Notes: a model not told the origin generated them from the letters alone. 64,000 bases of DNA from Tetraselmis striata (GCA_006384855.1 VCJN01001085.1:1-64000), one strand, 5' to 3'. Positions 1-11,412 are shown, numbered from the stretch's first letter. Made by a program: numbers and translations.

Positions 1-48
1 GGGCAGAACTGGTACTGGTATTGGTACTGGTACTGGTACTGCGATCAG
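1..48 (+). repeat. GGTACT microsatellite at the left edge
   Basis: Imperfect six-base GGTACT/GGTATT units run from about base 10 to 42. The unit has no stop codon in the frame used by the retrotransposon, so it is translated as Gly-Thr if the protein starts upstream. Related GTAC-rich repeats occur at about 34675-34745, 52855-52905 and 59885-59945. Confidence 0.7.
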
Positions 49-3000
49 ATCCCCTCATACCGGCACCGCCGCCGATAATGTTGCTGGCTTTCGTCCACGT
101 ACGGGTGCCCGTTTATTTGGCAGCCCCCGTCCTTATTTGAGTACCAATACTCGCCCTTATACTGGTACCCCTACCGCCGCTGGTACTTCTGGTGCTGGTA
201 CCCGTACACTGGACGGCGCTCGCTTGGATTCTGTTTCCGGTGGCGGCAGCAGTTCTAGGCCTTCCCCCGCGGTCTCCACCCCCCCCGAGCCGTCAGGCCA
301 CAACCAGCCAGCGCAGCCAACCACGGCTCACCACCAACCCTTGGTCGTCACTCCGATGCCACCATTGCCCTCGAGCCCTCCTCCCGAGACCCCGCCAGCC
401 CCGGTGCCGCTGTCACAGGGCGCTGGGCCGAGCCAGCCAGCGACCCTCCATTGCGTCGGGTGTGCTCAACCCTATCCACGCGTAAATGACTTGCGGGCCC
501 ACATGACCTCCTCGCCGGCATGTCTAGCCGCCCGGCCGGCCGATGGATGTCCAGTTCGTGACGCAGATCGGCATTTGATGTCGGCGTGCCAGCGCTGCGG
601 CATGTGGTTTCACGCTTCCGGCCTTGGTCGGCACCTGCGTTCTTGTGCGGCGGGCGCGGCCCAACCGGCTTCCGTCCTTCTCCCTCGCTCCGGGGGTGGG
701 CTACATGCCGCGGCGGGTTCAGGCGATATGCCCCCCGCTGCTCGCTGGTGTTTCGATCGTGGTGCCCGCGGCGGCGCCTCGCAACTTGATTTCTTTGAGT
801 CGACCCTTTTGTCCTTCCGGTCTGCTACTTGCGCTAATGGATGCCCCAAGTCCGTGGTTGCCCTGGTCAAACCCCATCATGATGCCGCCCTTACCTACGC
901 TCTCTCGTTCAAGGGCCGCGCGAGCCAATCTGAGGCTGCCCATGCTGCGTGGAGTGCCTACCTCTTGTTCTTCAGGTTGATATTGCGGCCCATGGCTGAC
1001 TCCCCGCCAGGGTCTTTACCCCCCGACCCGGTGGCGGACTACCGTGACAACCGTCTGTCGCATTGGGAGCGTGGTGATCTAGACACATTGTTCGCCCTCG
1101 CGCGTACGCATGCATCCGTTCGGGCTACTCCTCATGATTACGTGGCTCCGGCGTCGGCCATTTGTGGGGACCCACCGCCGGTTACCAAACGCCAAGCTGC
1201 TCGGGCCTCGGCTTTGGCCGCGGTGGGCGAGTACAGCCGCGCTGCTGCCGCCCTTCACTCAGTCCCGCTCGCGCCCACTGGCCCGCGGCTCCACGAAGAG
1301 CTCCTCCGTTTGCATCCCCAAACCCCGGACCCTGTTCCTTGCGCGCTCCCGGATCCGTTCTCGCTGGACCGCCTCGCTTTCCCTGAGTCTTCGGTGGACG
1401 TTTGCGAGGTGTTGTCCAGCAGCCCCAATGGTTCTGCCCCATTCCTCGATGGCATCCGCTTTGAGGCTCTCCGTGCCCTCTGCTCGCGCTCCCACCTCCG
1501 TGGCATAGCCGAGGCCATCGCAAATGCGGAGGTCCCTGCGGGCGTCGCCCATTTCCTTTCCTCTGCTACCTTGGTTCCCCTAGATAAGCTCACGCCGGCG
1601 GAGCGCAATGCCTTGGAAGTAAGTGCCGGAGACATGAAGGGGTCCGTTCGGCCCATTGGCATCGGCAGCGTGCTTGTCCGGTTCGCTATGCGCGTCCTCT
1701 TGCGCGCTCATGGCGAGCCCATCGCCCAATGGCTTGCCGCCCGCGGCCAGTTCGGTTTTGGCGTTAAGGGTGGCGTGGAACTAGTTCAATTCCTTGTGCG
1801 ATCTCTCCTGGACTCGGATCCATCCCTCGTCTTGGTGCAGCTTGACGCCGAAAACGCGTTCAATTCCTTCTACCGCTCCGAAATGTTCCGAACACTGCTC
1901 GAGGACCCTGTTTGGCAGCCTCTATTGCGTTCGGCGATCATGCTGTATGGTCAAGAGTCCAATCTGTACGTTTTCGACGGCTCCCAACCCGGTCCTTCTC
2001 TCCGGATTCCAAGCCGTCGAGGGGCCCGCCAGGGTTGCGTCCTCGGCCTCATTCTGTTCGCCGCCGTCGCCGCCCGAGTGTATGCTCGCATCGGCGCGGC
2101 TGCCCCCAGTCACTCAGTGTTGGCGGCTTTCTCAGACGACGTCAACCTTGTCGGCACTGGCGATGGACTTGCGCTTGCTACATGGGTGGCCCCATCCGCT
2201 TTTGCCGCCGTTGGGTTAAGTGTCACCATTCGCAAACGACAGGCGTATTGTCAGCTTGGCTCTTCGTCCCCGTTCGGCGCCCTTCCTTTTGGGCATTTGT
2301 TGCATGGTGTTGCAGTCTCCTCGTCTGGAATCAAGGTGCTTGGTGCCCCTGTGGGCTCGGCCATTTTCGCCCGGGAACTGCTGGACAAAACAGTCGAGAG
2401 ATTTCGCCAATTCGGCTCCCGGCTTATCGGTTTGGCAGACCACTTCCACTCCCACACTGCTACTCGTTTGTTGCAAGTTTGCGGCCGTCGTTTTGGCCAC
2501 CATCTCCGCTCCACGCCTCGGGGCTTGGGTCGATCCGAGGGGTATGGCGACACCATTACGTCTTTCCTCGAAGATGCCGACGCCGCCGCATTTTCAACGC
2601 TTGCCGGCATATGGGGTGTTGACCCCGACCTCTTGGATACGCCCTCCATGCGCACGCAGCTGTCCCTCCCGGTCCAATTTGGGGGCCTCGGCATCGGCGA
2701 TAATGTGTCTATAGCAGATGCCTCCCACATCGGCGCTGCCGCCCTCGTGGTTGGCCAAGCTGTGACTTTCCTCCGTGCTCAACACGCCACCCTGAGCGAC
2801 GCTGGGGCGTTCTATTCCGACCCGTCCGGCGTGTCTAGCCCTCAAAGCCTCTACCTCGTTGGGGCGTCCTCGATCCACCAGGCTTTGGCCACCCCAACGT
2901 TGGAGCTCGATGCCAGCGCCAACGCGTCGGCGCCGATGTGGGCTATCGAGCTTCGCGCCGCTCATACGCGTGTCGTTAACGAGTGTGGAGACGCGGTGCT

Positions 3001-4198
3001 CGAAGATCTAGCGGGGCCATTGGCCTCTGCCTTGAAGTTGCTCCCCTCCAAGCGCTCCCACGTTGCCCGGGCCGGCTGCTCGGACGCCGGGGCTGAGCCG
3101 GCGTCTGCTTTGCGCTCGGCGGCCGACCTCCAAGCTATCCCGCATTACTCGGACTTCCCCTTGCACTCCATGCGGAAAGTACAGGAAACCCTGAGCCACC
3201 GCATCCACACGGTCCGTTTCGCAAAGCTGGCTGCGCGTATGCCTAGAAGCGGCCCTGACAGCAACCGCTTCCGAGGCCGCCTCTTACGCGCTGCGACGGC
3301 GTTCCTGGTGACTGATCCTCCATGTGAGGGTCGCCTTGGTGAAGTCCGTGAGCGTTCCCCTGAGTACTACGATTCCATGTTCCGTGTGGCCGCTTGCCGC
3401 CCATTTGGCCTTCCGGCGTCTCCTGTCCTCTCCCTTGGCGAGCCATGCTCTTGTGCTTCTTGCTCCTTCTCGGTACAAGGCATGCTTGCCCGTTTTGAGG
3501 ATGCTGGCGTGGAGTTCACTCCTTCAACTTGGGCGGTTGCATACGCTGATCACGTGGCACGCTGCTCTGGGGGCGACTCCAATCACGCCGCACACGAGTG
3601 GGCGGCACATGGCCTTTCCGACATTTGCCACGACGTGAAGTCAGCGCTGGGCGTGGGTGTCCAGATCCTCACGGAGCCGTCGGTGCTTGTTTCTCTCCCG
3701 AAGGGCAGCGACGGGCGGCCCGCCGATGTTGGGCTTTTTGGGTATGGCGGTATCCGCGGAAACACGGTTGCTGTCGATACCACCATTGCCCCTATCCTCG
3801 GCGTGTCAACCCCGGATCCAACGACTGCTTTGCGGGCTGCAGAGCGCCACAAAATCCAGAAGTATGACGAGGGTGTCCGAAACGCCGCCGGCATGCTTCG
3901 CTTTGTCCCTTTCGCCGTTTCCGAGTTTGGCTCGCTGGCCCCGCACGCTGAGGCCTTCTTGGTGGAGCTCGCGAAAGCTAGCCAGGCACACACTGGCAAG
4001 AATATCGGCCAGCTCTTGTCTGCGTGGCGCCGCCGTTTCTCCTTGCTCATCAACATGGCTCATGCAGACAATGTTCTTGGCGGGGTCGCGGCCGCGCGTG
4101 TGGCACGTGATGGTGCTCCTGCGCCCGCGTCGCGTCGTTCGTCGGCATGTGTTGCTATGACCCGGGTCATTGGCTGCAAGCGTCCTCGCCGTGCCTGA
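2..4198 (+). CDS. Retrotransposon polyprotein: zinc fingers, reverse transcriptase, RLE endonuclease (5' partial)
   Basis: The frame is open from base 2 to the TGA at 4196-4198. There is no upstream stop and no convincing ATG near the left edge, so the start lies outside the window or the first in-frame ATGs downstream are used. The first 50 codons include a Gly-Thr repeat. Two C2H2-like fingers lie near 450-525 and 588-650 (CVGC...H and CQRC...H). Reverse transcriptase motif A (LDAENAFNS) is at about 1841-1867, motif B (GARQGCVLGLILF) near 2021-2060, and motif C (FSDD) near 2129-2140. A Cys/His cluster (CSCASC...HVARC) lies at about 3448-3573. It is followed by RPADVGL, VAVDTTI and KIQKYDE (about 3718-3870), which match the RPD...D...K..KY pattern of restriction-like endonucleases in R2-like LINEs. 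Such a protein would nick the target site and prime reverse transcription there. The family-level clade is not resolved. Confidence 0.85.
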   Translation, partial: GRTGTGIGTGTGTAIRSPHTGTAADNVAGFRPRTGARLFGSPRPYLSTNTRPYTGTPTAAGTSGAGTRTLDGARLDSVSGGGSSSRPSPAVSTPPEPSGHNQPAQPTTAHHQPLVVTPMPPLPSSPPPETPPAPVPLSQGAGPSQPATLHCVGCAQPYPRVNDLRAHMTSSPACLAARPADGCPVRDADRHLMSACQRCGMWFHASGLGRHLRSCAAGAAQPASVLLPRSGGGLHAAAGSGDMPPAARWCFDRGARGGASQLDFFESTLLSFRSATCANGCPKSVVALVKPHHDAALTYALSFKGRASQSEAAHAAWSAYLLFFRLILRPMADSPPGSLPPDPVADYRDNRLSHWERGDLDTLFALARTHASVRATPHDYVAPASAICGDPPPVTKRQAARASALAAVGEYSRAAAALHSVPLAPTGPRLHEELLRLHPQTPDPVPCALPDPFSLDRLAFPESSVDVCEVLSSSPNGSAPFLDGIRFEALRALCSRSHLRGIAEAIANAEVPAGVAHFLSSATLVPLDKLTPAERNALEVSAGDMKGSVRPIGIGSVLVRFAMRVLLRAHGEPIAQWLAARGQFGFGVKGGVELVQFLVRSLLDSDPSLVLVQLDAENAFNSFYRSEMFRTLLEDPVWQPLLRSAIMLYGQESNLYVFDGSQPGPSLRIPSRRGARQGCVLGLILFAAVAARVYARIGAAAPSHSVLAAFSDDVNLVGTGDGLALATWVAPSAFAAVGLSVTIRKRQAYCQLGSSSPFGALPFGHLLHGVAVSSSGIKVLGAPVGSAIFARELLDKTVERFRQFGSRLIGLADHFHSHTATRLLQVCGRRFGHHLRSTPRGLGRSEGYGDTITSFLEDADAAAFSTLAGIWGVDPDLLDTPSMRTQLSLPVQFGGLGIGDNVSIADASHIGAAALVVGQAVTFLRAQHATLSDAGAFYSDPSGVSSPQSLYLVGASSIHQALATPTLELDASANASAPMWAIELRAAHTRVVNECGDAVLEDLAGPLASALKLLPSKRSHVARAGCSDAGAEPASALRSAADLQAIPHYSDFPLHSMRKVQETLSHRIHTVRFAKLAARMPRSGPDSNRFRGRLLRAATAFLVTDPPCEGRLGEVRERSPEYYDSMFRVAACRPFGLPASPVLSLGEPCSCASCSFSVQGMLARFEDAGVEFTPSTWAVAYADHVARCSGGDSNHAAHEWAAHGLSDICHDVKSALGVGVQILTEPSVLVSLPKGSDGRPADVGLFGYGGIRGNTVAVDTTIAPILGVSTPDPTTALRAAERHKIQKYDEGVRNAAGMLRFVPFAVSEFGSLAPHAEAFLVELAKASQAHTGKNIGQLLSAWRRRFSLLINMAHADNVLGGVAAARVARDGAPAPASRRSSACVAMTRVIGCKRPRRA

Positions 4199-4601
4199 TA
4201 GCCTACCCCGGGGCGAGGGTTCTTGGAGTTTCTGGCAGCTAAGTGACTTCGTGGTTTCCTTTGGCTCCCCCTTTTTGTCTATTGGCTCCCTGTCCTCCTG
4301 TTCGACCTTGTTTTCAGGCTTAAGTATCTCTTTTGCTGGCAACCTCTCATAATTGCTCTTAGTTCTCTTTGTAGTGCGTTTTTGTGAAAGCCCCGATGTA
4401 ATTACTTCTAAAAGTATGGTGCTGTAAAAAGGGGTCGCCGCGGTGCGGGGGCAGTCCGCCGGCCCGGGGCCCGGCGTCCGTCGACGGACGGGCGACGGTC
4501 GAACGACGGCGTCCGGCGTCCGGTGCCGGTACAGGCGGCGGGCGTGGCGATTCGCGCCGTGCCCGCCCCGTAGACCTGACGACCGGCCCGACCTGCGCGG
4601 C

Positions 4602-4917
4602 CTCGTGCGGGATGCGGGCCGCCTGTAGGCGGCTCGTACTGTATTGCTGATCTTGTAGTGCTGTTTTTTTTTTTTTGGTAATACAACTTTTAGCGGTGGG
4701 TTGGGTACCGGCCTTTTTGCAATGCACACCAGTAGTCAGCGGCCCGCTTTTACGCGGCTTGCAGATTTAATCTGTTTTACAAAATAATACGTCTCTGTTG
4801 AAAAAAAATAAATTACTGACAAATCTAACGCTAAAAGCATCATTACCCGGAAACAACAGTATTATTACAAGATCAACACTGCAAGCCGGCTAAAAGCGGC
4901 CCGCATCCCGCACCACG
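4602..4917. repeat. Fold-back (inverted-repeat) element
   Basis: The outer arms at about 4602-4670 and 4844-4917 are imperfect inverted copies. Both carry GTGCGGGATGCGGGCCGC and a following segment that reads TGATCTTGTA. The right arm also pairs with an inner segment at 4739-4765 (cccgctttta...ggcttgcag). The interior is A/T-rich and has no reading frame. This organisation fits a MITE or fold-back element. No target-site duplication was recognised. A 60-base part (about 4680-4738) resembles sequence at about 59842-59905. Confidence 0.55.
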
Positions 4918-5501
4918 CTCAACCCAAGAGGTAGGGGCACCTCCACAGATCCCCGGCGCGAAGCGCCGCTTAGTCTTCAATAAACTATTAATTAATCATT
5001 CATCATTTAGTTTGAGCCGCGAGCCGCCCGAGCATGCAACCGGTGCGCTTTACCCTCGATCGCGCAACGCGCGCGCATCGATCCCGCGCTTAAGGCGACG
5101 GACGACCTGAGCGACGGGCGAGCGACGGCCGCAGCGAGCCGCCGCCAGCACATAGCGACGACTGCCATCGCACCGGCCGACGTACGCCGACGCACATGCA
5201 CCGACCTTTCGTCGTCGAAGCCGAAAAGCGATACAGTAGCTTAGAAACGCTCTCCCTGTAACCAAAAAGTTCACCTTAGAAATAATCTCTAGACAAACGT
5301 GGCCACCAGGTGCGGACCGCTTGATCCAGCCGGACAGGTTGAGGCGGGGCGATATATTGACGCGTTCATACACCCAGAGCAGCAGGCCTCGTACTTCTTT
5401 GCCAGCCTTTCGCGACCCCCCCCCCCCCCCCCCCCCCTCCTGCAACGTTGCCCCCTCCTTGGCCGCTCTCGCTCTGGGAGGTTTGGCACATCGGAGCTGC
5501 G
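4918..5501. other. Spacer upstream of the methyltransferase gene
   Basis: No coding signal was found. The stretch is GC-rich with short direct repeats. A run of about 20 C residues (5417-5437) lies roughly 65 bases before the methyltransferase start codon. The promoter must lie here, but no convincing core element was seen. Confidence 0.5.
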
Positions 5502-7342
5502 ATGGGCAAGGTTAGCAAAGACAAACGCGACATATACTACCGCAAGGCGAAGGAGGACGGCTGGCGGGCGCGCAGCGCGTACAAGCTGCTCCAAATAGAC
5601 GAGGCGTTCAATATTTTCGAAGGTCCGTTGGCACTGTGTGTGGTGGCGAGGCAGCTTGACTCCTGCTGTCTGCGAGTCTTGGGGAGCACTAAAGGGACTG
5701 ACATTTCGGCTGCCCTCCATTCTGGCAGGTGTGCATAATGTCGTCGACCTCTGTGCCGCTCCGGGGAGCTGGAGTCAGGTGAACCCCCCCCCTGCAAATG
5801 AACCCATTGACACCCGGTCACAGCAGAACAGCCACGGTGCCGCGCACTGCCAGTGTGTTTGCGTTGAACACATGTGCACAAAACGGGCACCCAGGTGCTG
5901 AGCCGGAAGGTCTACCTGCCAGCCCTGGCGACCGGCCAGCCGGCAGACGGGACCGGGACTGGGAAGCTGCCAAAGATTGTGGCGGTGGATCTGCAGCCAA
6001 TGGCGCCTATCGAGGGGGTAATCCAGCTGCAGGTGGGGTCCAGTCAGCCAAGACATCCAGGCTCATCCAGCAGCGAATTCCACCATGCGCTCGCTGCCTC
6101 TATTCAGCCCCCACATCGCACAACCTCATCCAGGGAAATTCAGGTGACATGCGATGCTACGCGATGCCATGCCACGCTGCAGGGGGACATCACCAGCCTG
6201 CAGACATCACAGCAAGTGATATCCCACTTTGATGGCGGCCAGGCAGACCTGGTTGTCAGCGATGGCGCGCCCGACGGTGCGCCCACAGGCTGCTTGCCAC
6301 ATGGGGGGATCGGGAGAAAAGAGGGGGGCACGGGCTGGATCGTGGCCCCAGCATGTGCAGTCTACACTTGCATTTGCATTGAAATCCGGCCGACTTGCAG
6401 TGACGGGACTGCATGACATGGACGAGTTTGTGCAGGCGCAGCTCATTCTCGCGGTGAGAGCCAGGGCAGAGCGCCGCGATACAATCCCCTCCCTTCCCCT
6501 TGCTCTGCCAGCTTCCTCCTCTGCCAGTTGTTCACTCTTCCCGCTCGCCGGCGGGTCAAGCATCGTTCGCCTCACATGACCACCTCTAGCAGCCGCACGT
6601 CCCGCACCGATCATGCCTGTCCATGTCCGCAGGCGATGACCATCGTGACCGCCGTCCTGCGGCCCGGTGGCACCTTTGTGGCCAAGATCTTCCGCGGGCG
6701 CGACATCCACCTGCTGTACGCACAGCTGCGGGTGTTCTTCCCCATGGTCACCTGCGCCAAGCCGCGCAGCAGCCGGAACTCGAGCATAGGTGCGCGGGGA
6801 TCAGGCCAGCCACCCTAGATCACGCGCGACCCTGGCATCAACCCATCACGTCCTAACCGAACTATTCTATGTCATGTATCGTGATATATCATGTTGTTCA
6901 TCTCGTTGAGGCGTCTCTTGCACCTTCCAAGGGAGATAGGGTCAGGATAGGGTAGAGATCACTCATGGCCTGTTTGAGAGCAGGCTGCCCCGCTGTCTTG
7001 CACGCCACCTGACATTCGCCACAATACCGCCCGCTCTGTCCAATGGCAGAGGCTTTCGTGGTGTGCCAGGGGTACGCGCCACCGGAGGGCTTCCATCCCT
7101 CGCAGCTGCGCGCTCTGCTGGAGGGCGTCACCGAGGAGGAGGCCGCCGCGCTGGACAGTGGCGCTGGCAGCGGGGGGCACCCCGGGCTCGTGCCCTTTGT
7201 GGCATGCGGTGACCTGTCCGGCTGGGACGCGGACCAGTCCTACGCCCTGGACAGCGCCGAGAGCCTGCCGCCTGTGCAGCCCCCCACCGCGCCGCCGTAC
7301 AAGACTGCGCTGGAGAAAGCGCGGGGCGGGAACGCCACGTGA
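5502..7342 (+). CDS. TRM7/FTSJ1-like: tRNA 2'-O-ribose methyltransferase, FTSJ1/TRM7 family (7 exons)
   Basis: The enzyme methylates the 2'-hydroxyl of anticodon-loop nucleotides (positions 32 and 34 in yeast and human tRNAs) using S-adenosylmethionine. Proposed exons are 5502-5622, 5729-5778, 5895-6032, 6183-6276, 6401-6453, 6633-6789 and 7050-7342. All join in frame to give 301 residues, close to yeast Trm7 (310) and human FTSJ1 (329). The start [20 protein letters not shown] is the typical family N-terminus. The SAM motif [13 protein letters not shown] spans the exon 2/3 junction. The K-D-K-E catalytic tetrad is present: Lys in RSAYKL, Asp in [11 protein letters not shown], Lys in VAKIFRG and Glu in SSRNSSIEAF. 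The last exon ends with the [11 protein letters not shown] tail, a weakly conserved region. Introns are 106-260 bases. The cytosolic enzyme normally needs a WD-repeat or armadillo-type partner. Function is confident; exon edges are inferred from GT-AG sites and phase. Confidence 0.93.
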
Positions 7343-7908
7343 GGTGGAAGCATGCACGCAATGTACGCATTATTTACATCACGTGTTGATAGAAAGCTCT
7401 CTGTGGCATGCGCACGGTGGCCGGTGACATGGGGTGACTAACATGCTGGAGCGAAAGTGCGCATACATCACACATGTTGGAACCCCCCGCCATGTTCACT
7501 GCAGAGTGGTGTTTTTCATTCACATATCGCAGGGGGTAACTGCTACGGTAAAGCTGAACCATGCATCGCAACCCTGGCCCTCTGCGCCGCCCTTAACAAG
7601 CCACCGGTAGAAGCTATTTGTAAGCTGCCTCATCTTACGCAGTGCGCGGTGGTATACGGCAGGTAACTGCATGTCGTTGAGTTGGCATCGAGTAAGACAC
7701 AGCCTCGATCACATGGCAGGAGTGCTGATAGTTCATGCTACATCGCCGATGAAGCCAGGCAACGCATTGAAATACATACTCTCAGAAGCGGAAACCCCAG
7801 CACAGATACTCCTGACATCGCACATTAATTCATCAAGTGAGGCGGCCACGCCGCACGACGGCCACGCCTGACAATCCCACAGTCGAGAGCATATAGATGG
7901 AAGAAGAG

Positions 7909-7965
<57 letters not shown>

Positions 7966-8703
7966 GGTCCGAACATGGGCGAAATCATAAGCAACAACCA
8001 TATTGGATATCAAAACGGCCTATATTCATCCGCGAATCTAGGTACGATGTAGTGTGATTGGACTGGCGATTACTGTCATCGGGCGAATAGCGACCGTTTG
8101 AAATGATAACCCTGAGGATCTCAGCGCGTTTCAAACCCTAGCTGGCTTACCTGTGTACCTGGTAGTGTATCTTTTTGCTGGTTACCTGGTAGTTATACTT
8201 TTTGGTTACAGGGAGAGCGTCAAGATAATGCACGCAAAGTACTGGGGAAGGAAAAAGCCTACATTTCAGCAGAACCCTCTTAGCGCCGGGCCTCATAATC
8301 CTTACCTGGTAGTGGCAAGGATTGTTAGCGGGCACAGGTGCTGGTAGGGCTCGGCCTGCGGCGACCGGTGGTGCTCGCTGCTGCCCGGCCCGGCCGGAGC
8401 GGGGATCGGATGACCGGCAGTCAGCGCGCCAGCGCTGCGATTGTGGTCGGCCGCCACCCGACGACGGCGGGGATGGTAGCCGACGCTTGATAGCAGCCAA
8501 GAGCGGGCGCGTGTCGACGAGGCAAGTCCTTAGAACGGCCGTATCGTACTCGTTTTTCAACTCGTTGCCGCATCGGCAGAGCCGCCCCCGGCAGAGCGAG
8601 ACCATTAAGCTGGACCCGACGGGTAGCGCGGGTTCGAGCAGCCAGAAGAAGGCCGCCGATCCGCTGAGCGGCCGTCACACGGAGAGGGTCCTGGCCGCTT
8701 GAG
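7343..8703. other. Intergenic region without recognisable genes
   Basis: No exon-like frame was recognised between the methyltransferase and the sialyltransferase-like gene. A TGTAA motif about 277 bases after the stop (near 7619) could act as a green-algal type polyadenylation signal, but this is weak. The part from 8340 to 8700 is very GC-rich and probably contains the promoter or 5' UTR of the next gene. Confidence 0.4.
7905..7965 (+). repeat. Compound TA/GA microsatellite
   Basis: About 12 TA units are followed directly by about 14 GA units. It is a simple dinucleotide repeat in the intergenic region. Confidence 0.95.
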
Positions 8704-11412
8704 ATGCCGTCCAGCCTGTCCGTTAGCGGCGGGGCGGAGCACCGCATCTCCAGACAGCTGCCCAAGGAGGTCGAGCGTCCCGCCGGGGGAAGCCTTAGCC
8801 CCCGCAAGGGCGCGGGCGGGCTCGTGCCGCGCACCCAGCGCGTGCCCTCCTCTGGCAAGGCATGACCCCTGCCCCCCCCTTCCCCCCCCCCCCCCGCCGC
8901 GCCTCGAAGTTTCCTGCCGCTACGCGCACCCCCGGGGAGGCCAGCCAACGTCCCCATGCTCAGAGCTTGGTCGTGCTAACCCCCCCCCCCCCCCCCCCCC
9001 CCTCTACTGTTCCCTTGCAGCCGAACATGCTCATGGTGATGGCGCTGCTGCTGATGGGCGGCTGCGCCTTTGTGCTGCTCCCATCAAGGTAAGCGCAGCT
9101 TTTGCCCCCCCCCCCCCTACCCCCCCCCCCCCCACTCCACCTCCCCCTCGCCCCATTCCCCATTTCCCCTCACCGCCTGCCCTATCATCCCTCATCATGC
9201 TCATCCCCCAGCCTGCCCCGCCTCCTTCAACGCTACGCTGATTACTGATTACTGATTACGCCACCCCCCACCCCTCTCCCGTGCGAACGCACGCACGCAC
9301 GCACGCACGCACAGCAACGTTGCCGATGGGCCGGCGCAGAGGCACACGCGGCCAGCGGACAGCGCGCAGGTCGCAGGTGTAGTGGACAGGCCCAGCGCGC
9401 GGCGGAAGGAGCGAGGCAGCAGCACGGTGCGGGCCCTCCCCACAGAACCAAAGCCCCAAGACCTCCCCGCATCAAGACACGACAGCGATGTGCAGCTGCG
9501 CACTTTATTGGGCCCGGGCTTAGCCGCATGCGCCTGTCCTGCTCTTCCCCTCCGGCTCCTCCATCCGGCCGCAGCACCGGCAGGAGGATGCAGGTAGGCC
9601 AGGTCGGGCAGGGCGCAAACCAGCGCCGTCGGCCCGGGCAAACGCGGTGGACTTCGGCGATGCTGCGCCGCGCAGGCCCGCCGGCAAGCAGCCTGGCCAG
9701 CGCCAGCAGGTGCGACCGGCTGGCATGGGAAAGCGCTGTGCTGGCATGCTGTTGAGGCCTACTTCATCCCCCGGGGTCAGCTCCACCCCTGCACTCGTTA
9801 TGCATGATGGCGACGGTGGTTGTGTGTGTGTGGTCGCCGGGCTAGACGGAAGCACTATTCTGGGATGTCTATGTATGTATGTGTTGTAGAGTTGGACATG
9901 TACGGCGCCTGGATGCATTTGTAGCTCTGGGCACATCACCCTCCTCCAGGAGCGTGGCCGTACGGTGCGGTCCCTTCGCTATCCATGCCGGTGAGGGACT
10001 GCGACAATGTGTTTGGCAGGAGTTTGGCAGCGTGCAGGAGGTGGATGTGGCGGCGGCTGGTGCTGAGTTGGCGGAGGAGGCGGAGGAGGCAGAGGCGGAG
10101 GAGGCAGAGGTGGAGGAGGAAGGGGCGGAGGGCATCGGAGGGGCGGGGCGCCAGCAGGGCCAGTCCAGCCGGGCGGAGGTGGCGGTGAAATTTCTGGAGG
10201 AGGAGGAGGAGGAGGAGGAGGGGAGCGGCGCGGACCCGCTGGAGGAGCTACGGGACACTGTCGCGGAGGCGGCGCATGTGATCACCCCCCCCCCCCCCCC
10301 CCCCCCAACTCCCATGTATGTTCCGAGATGGGTGCCGACGCAGTAGTGAGAACACTGCGACTCCCGTAGTAGTGAGAACACTGCGACTCCTGTAGTAGTG
10401 AGAACCTGCCCAACCTGTCCCAGGTCAAAGCTAGACGAAACTATATAGCAACTATCGCGATTCTTTTTTTTTCAATGTTGCATGCACGCCCAATTCGAGC
10501 CTCATAGTAATAGGGGCTCGTAAAGGGGCGCCGGCACCGGTAGTGGCATCTGCCGGTCCAGCTGGCGCCGGAGCACCGGTAATCTGCTGTCCTGCGTAGA
10601 GAAAGTGAGGTCCCCCGCCAGAAACCGGGGCAGCTAGGGTGGTTTGTGCTTTCCTGACGATGCGGTGCGGCTCCATGTTGCCTCTGGACCCCTGCCCCCT
10701 ATTTGAACGCTGCAGCACAAGGCTGCCGGCAGCGGGCGCTTGGGTCAAGGCGGCGCCGCGCAGAGCGCCCGGGACGCCGGCGCGGAGGAGGGCGAGGCGG
10801 AGGAGGGCGAGGAGGGCGGGGACGGCGGGCGGCAGGGGGCGGACCCGCCGCCCGGCACACAGCGGGGCGAGTGGCGCTGGACAGGTGCGTCGACACCCCT
10901 CCCCCCCCCCCCCAAAACACCCTCCACCCCCGTTGCCAACCTCTTTTCCAGCACGCGATGTAGCAGGGCAGGTCACCTCCGATAGCATTTAGCAAACGCC
11001 ACATGTGGCGGCCTCAGTGGTGTCGTCGCCAAAGCAGGGCAACGCAGGCGCCGTGTTTCCCTTGAGGAGCGCGTCTTGCTATTGCCATTTGTTTGCAACA
11101 CCGCGTGGACTGTTATGCCTTCAATTTGTGCTATAGTCTGAACATCATGATTGTGGGTTTAAACGGACTTGTCCAGTGGGGATGCACTTGGCGTGAACGG
11201 TGTGCGCATTGCTACTTCACGACCAAATTGCCCTCGCCTGAGCTCGACACGCTCGACCTGACGCACAAACACGTTGCCAAAGCGTCTGGAGGCATTTGTC
11301 CCACCCCTTGAGGTCGCGCAGGGGGGGGGGGGGGTCGATGGCCGTCAAATCAAGTCGAAAGATGTAATGCTCTCGGCGATCAGTACCCCTACTGGACTTG
11401 TCCCTTTTGCTT

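Larger units (their letters stand above)
1..4435 (+). mobile_element. Non-LTR retrotransposon with restriction-like endonuclease, left end outside window
   Basis: The element consists of one long reading frame followed by a lower-GC 3' tail of about 235 bases that ends near a short A-rich stretch at 4423-4435. The domain order (N-terminal zinc fingers, central reverse transcriptase, C-terminal PD-(D/E)XK-like nuclease) is that of early-branching LINEs such as the R2, R4, NeSL and CRE groups. No frameshift or internal stop interrupts the frame, so this copy looks recent compared with the fossils at 49-58 kb. The left flank is a GGTACT-type repeat that runs in frame into the coding region, so the true 5' end cannot be placed. 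The 3' end is my estimate from the change in base composition. Confidence 0.8.

Noticed and set aside
3806-4729. 307-codon minus-strand open frame
   Set aside because: It overlaps the 3' part of the retrotransposon frame antisense and its tail, has no motif, and is explained by GC-rich composition.
9242-9641. Overlapping minus-strand frames near the third sialyltransferase exon
   Set aside because: They are antisense shadows without motifs.
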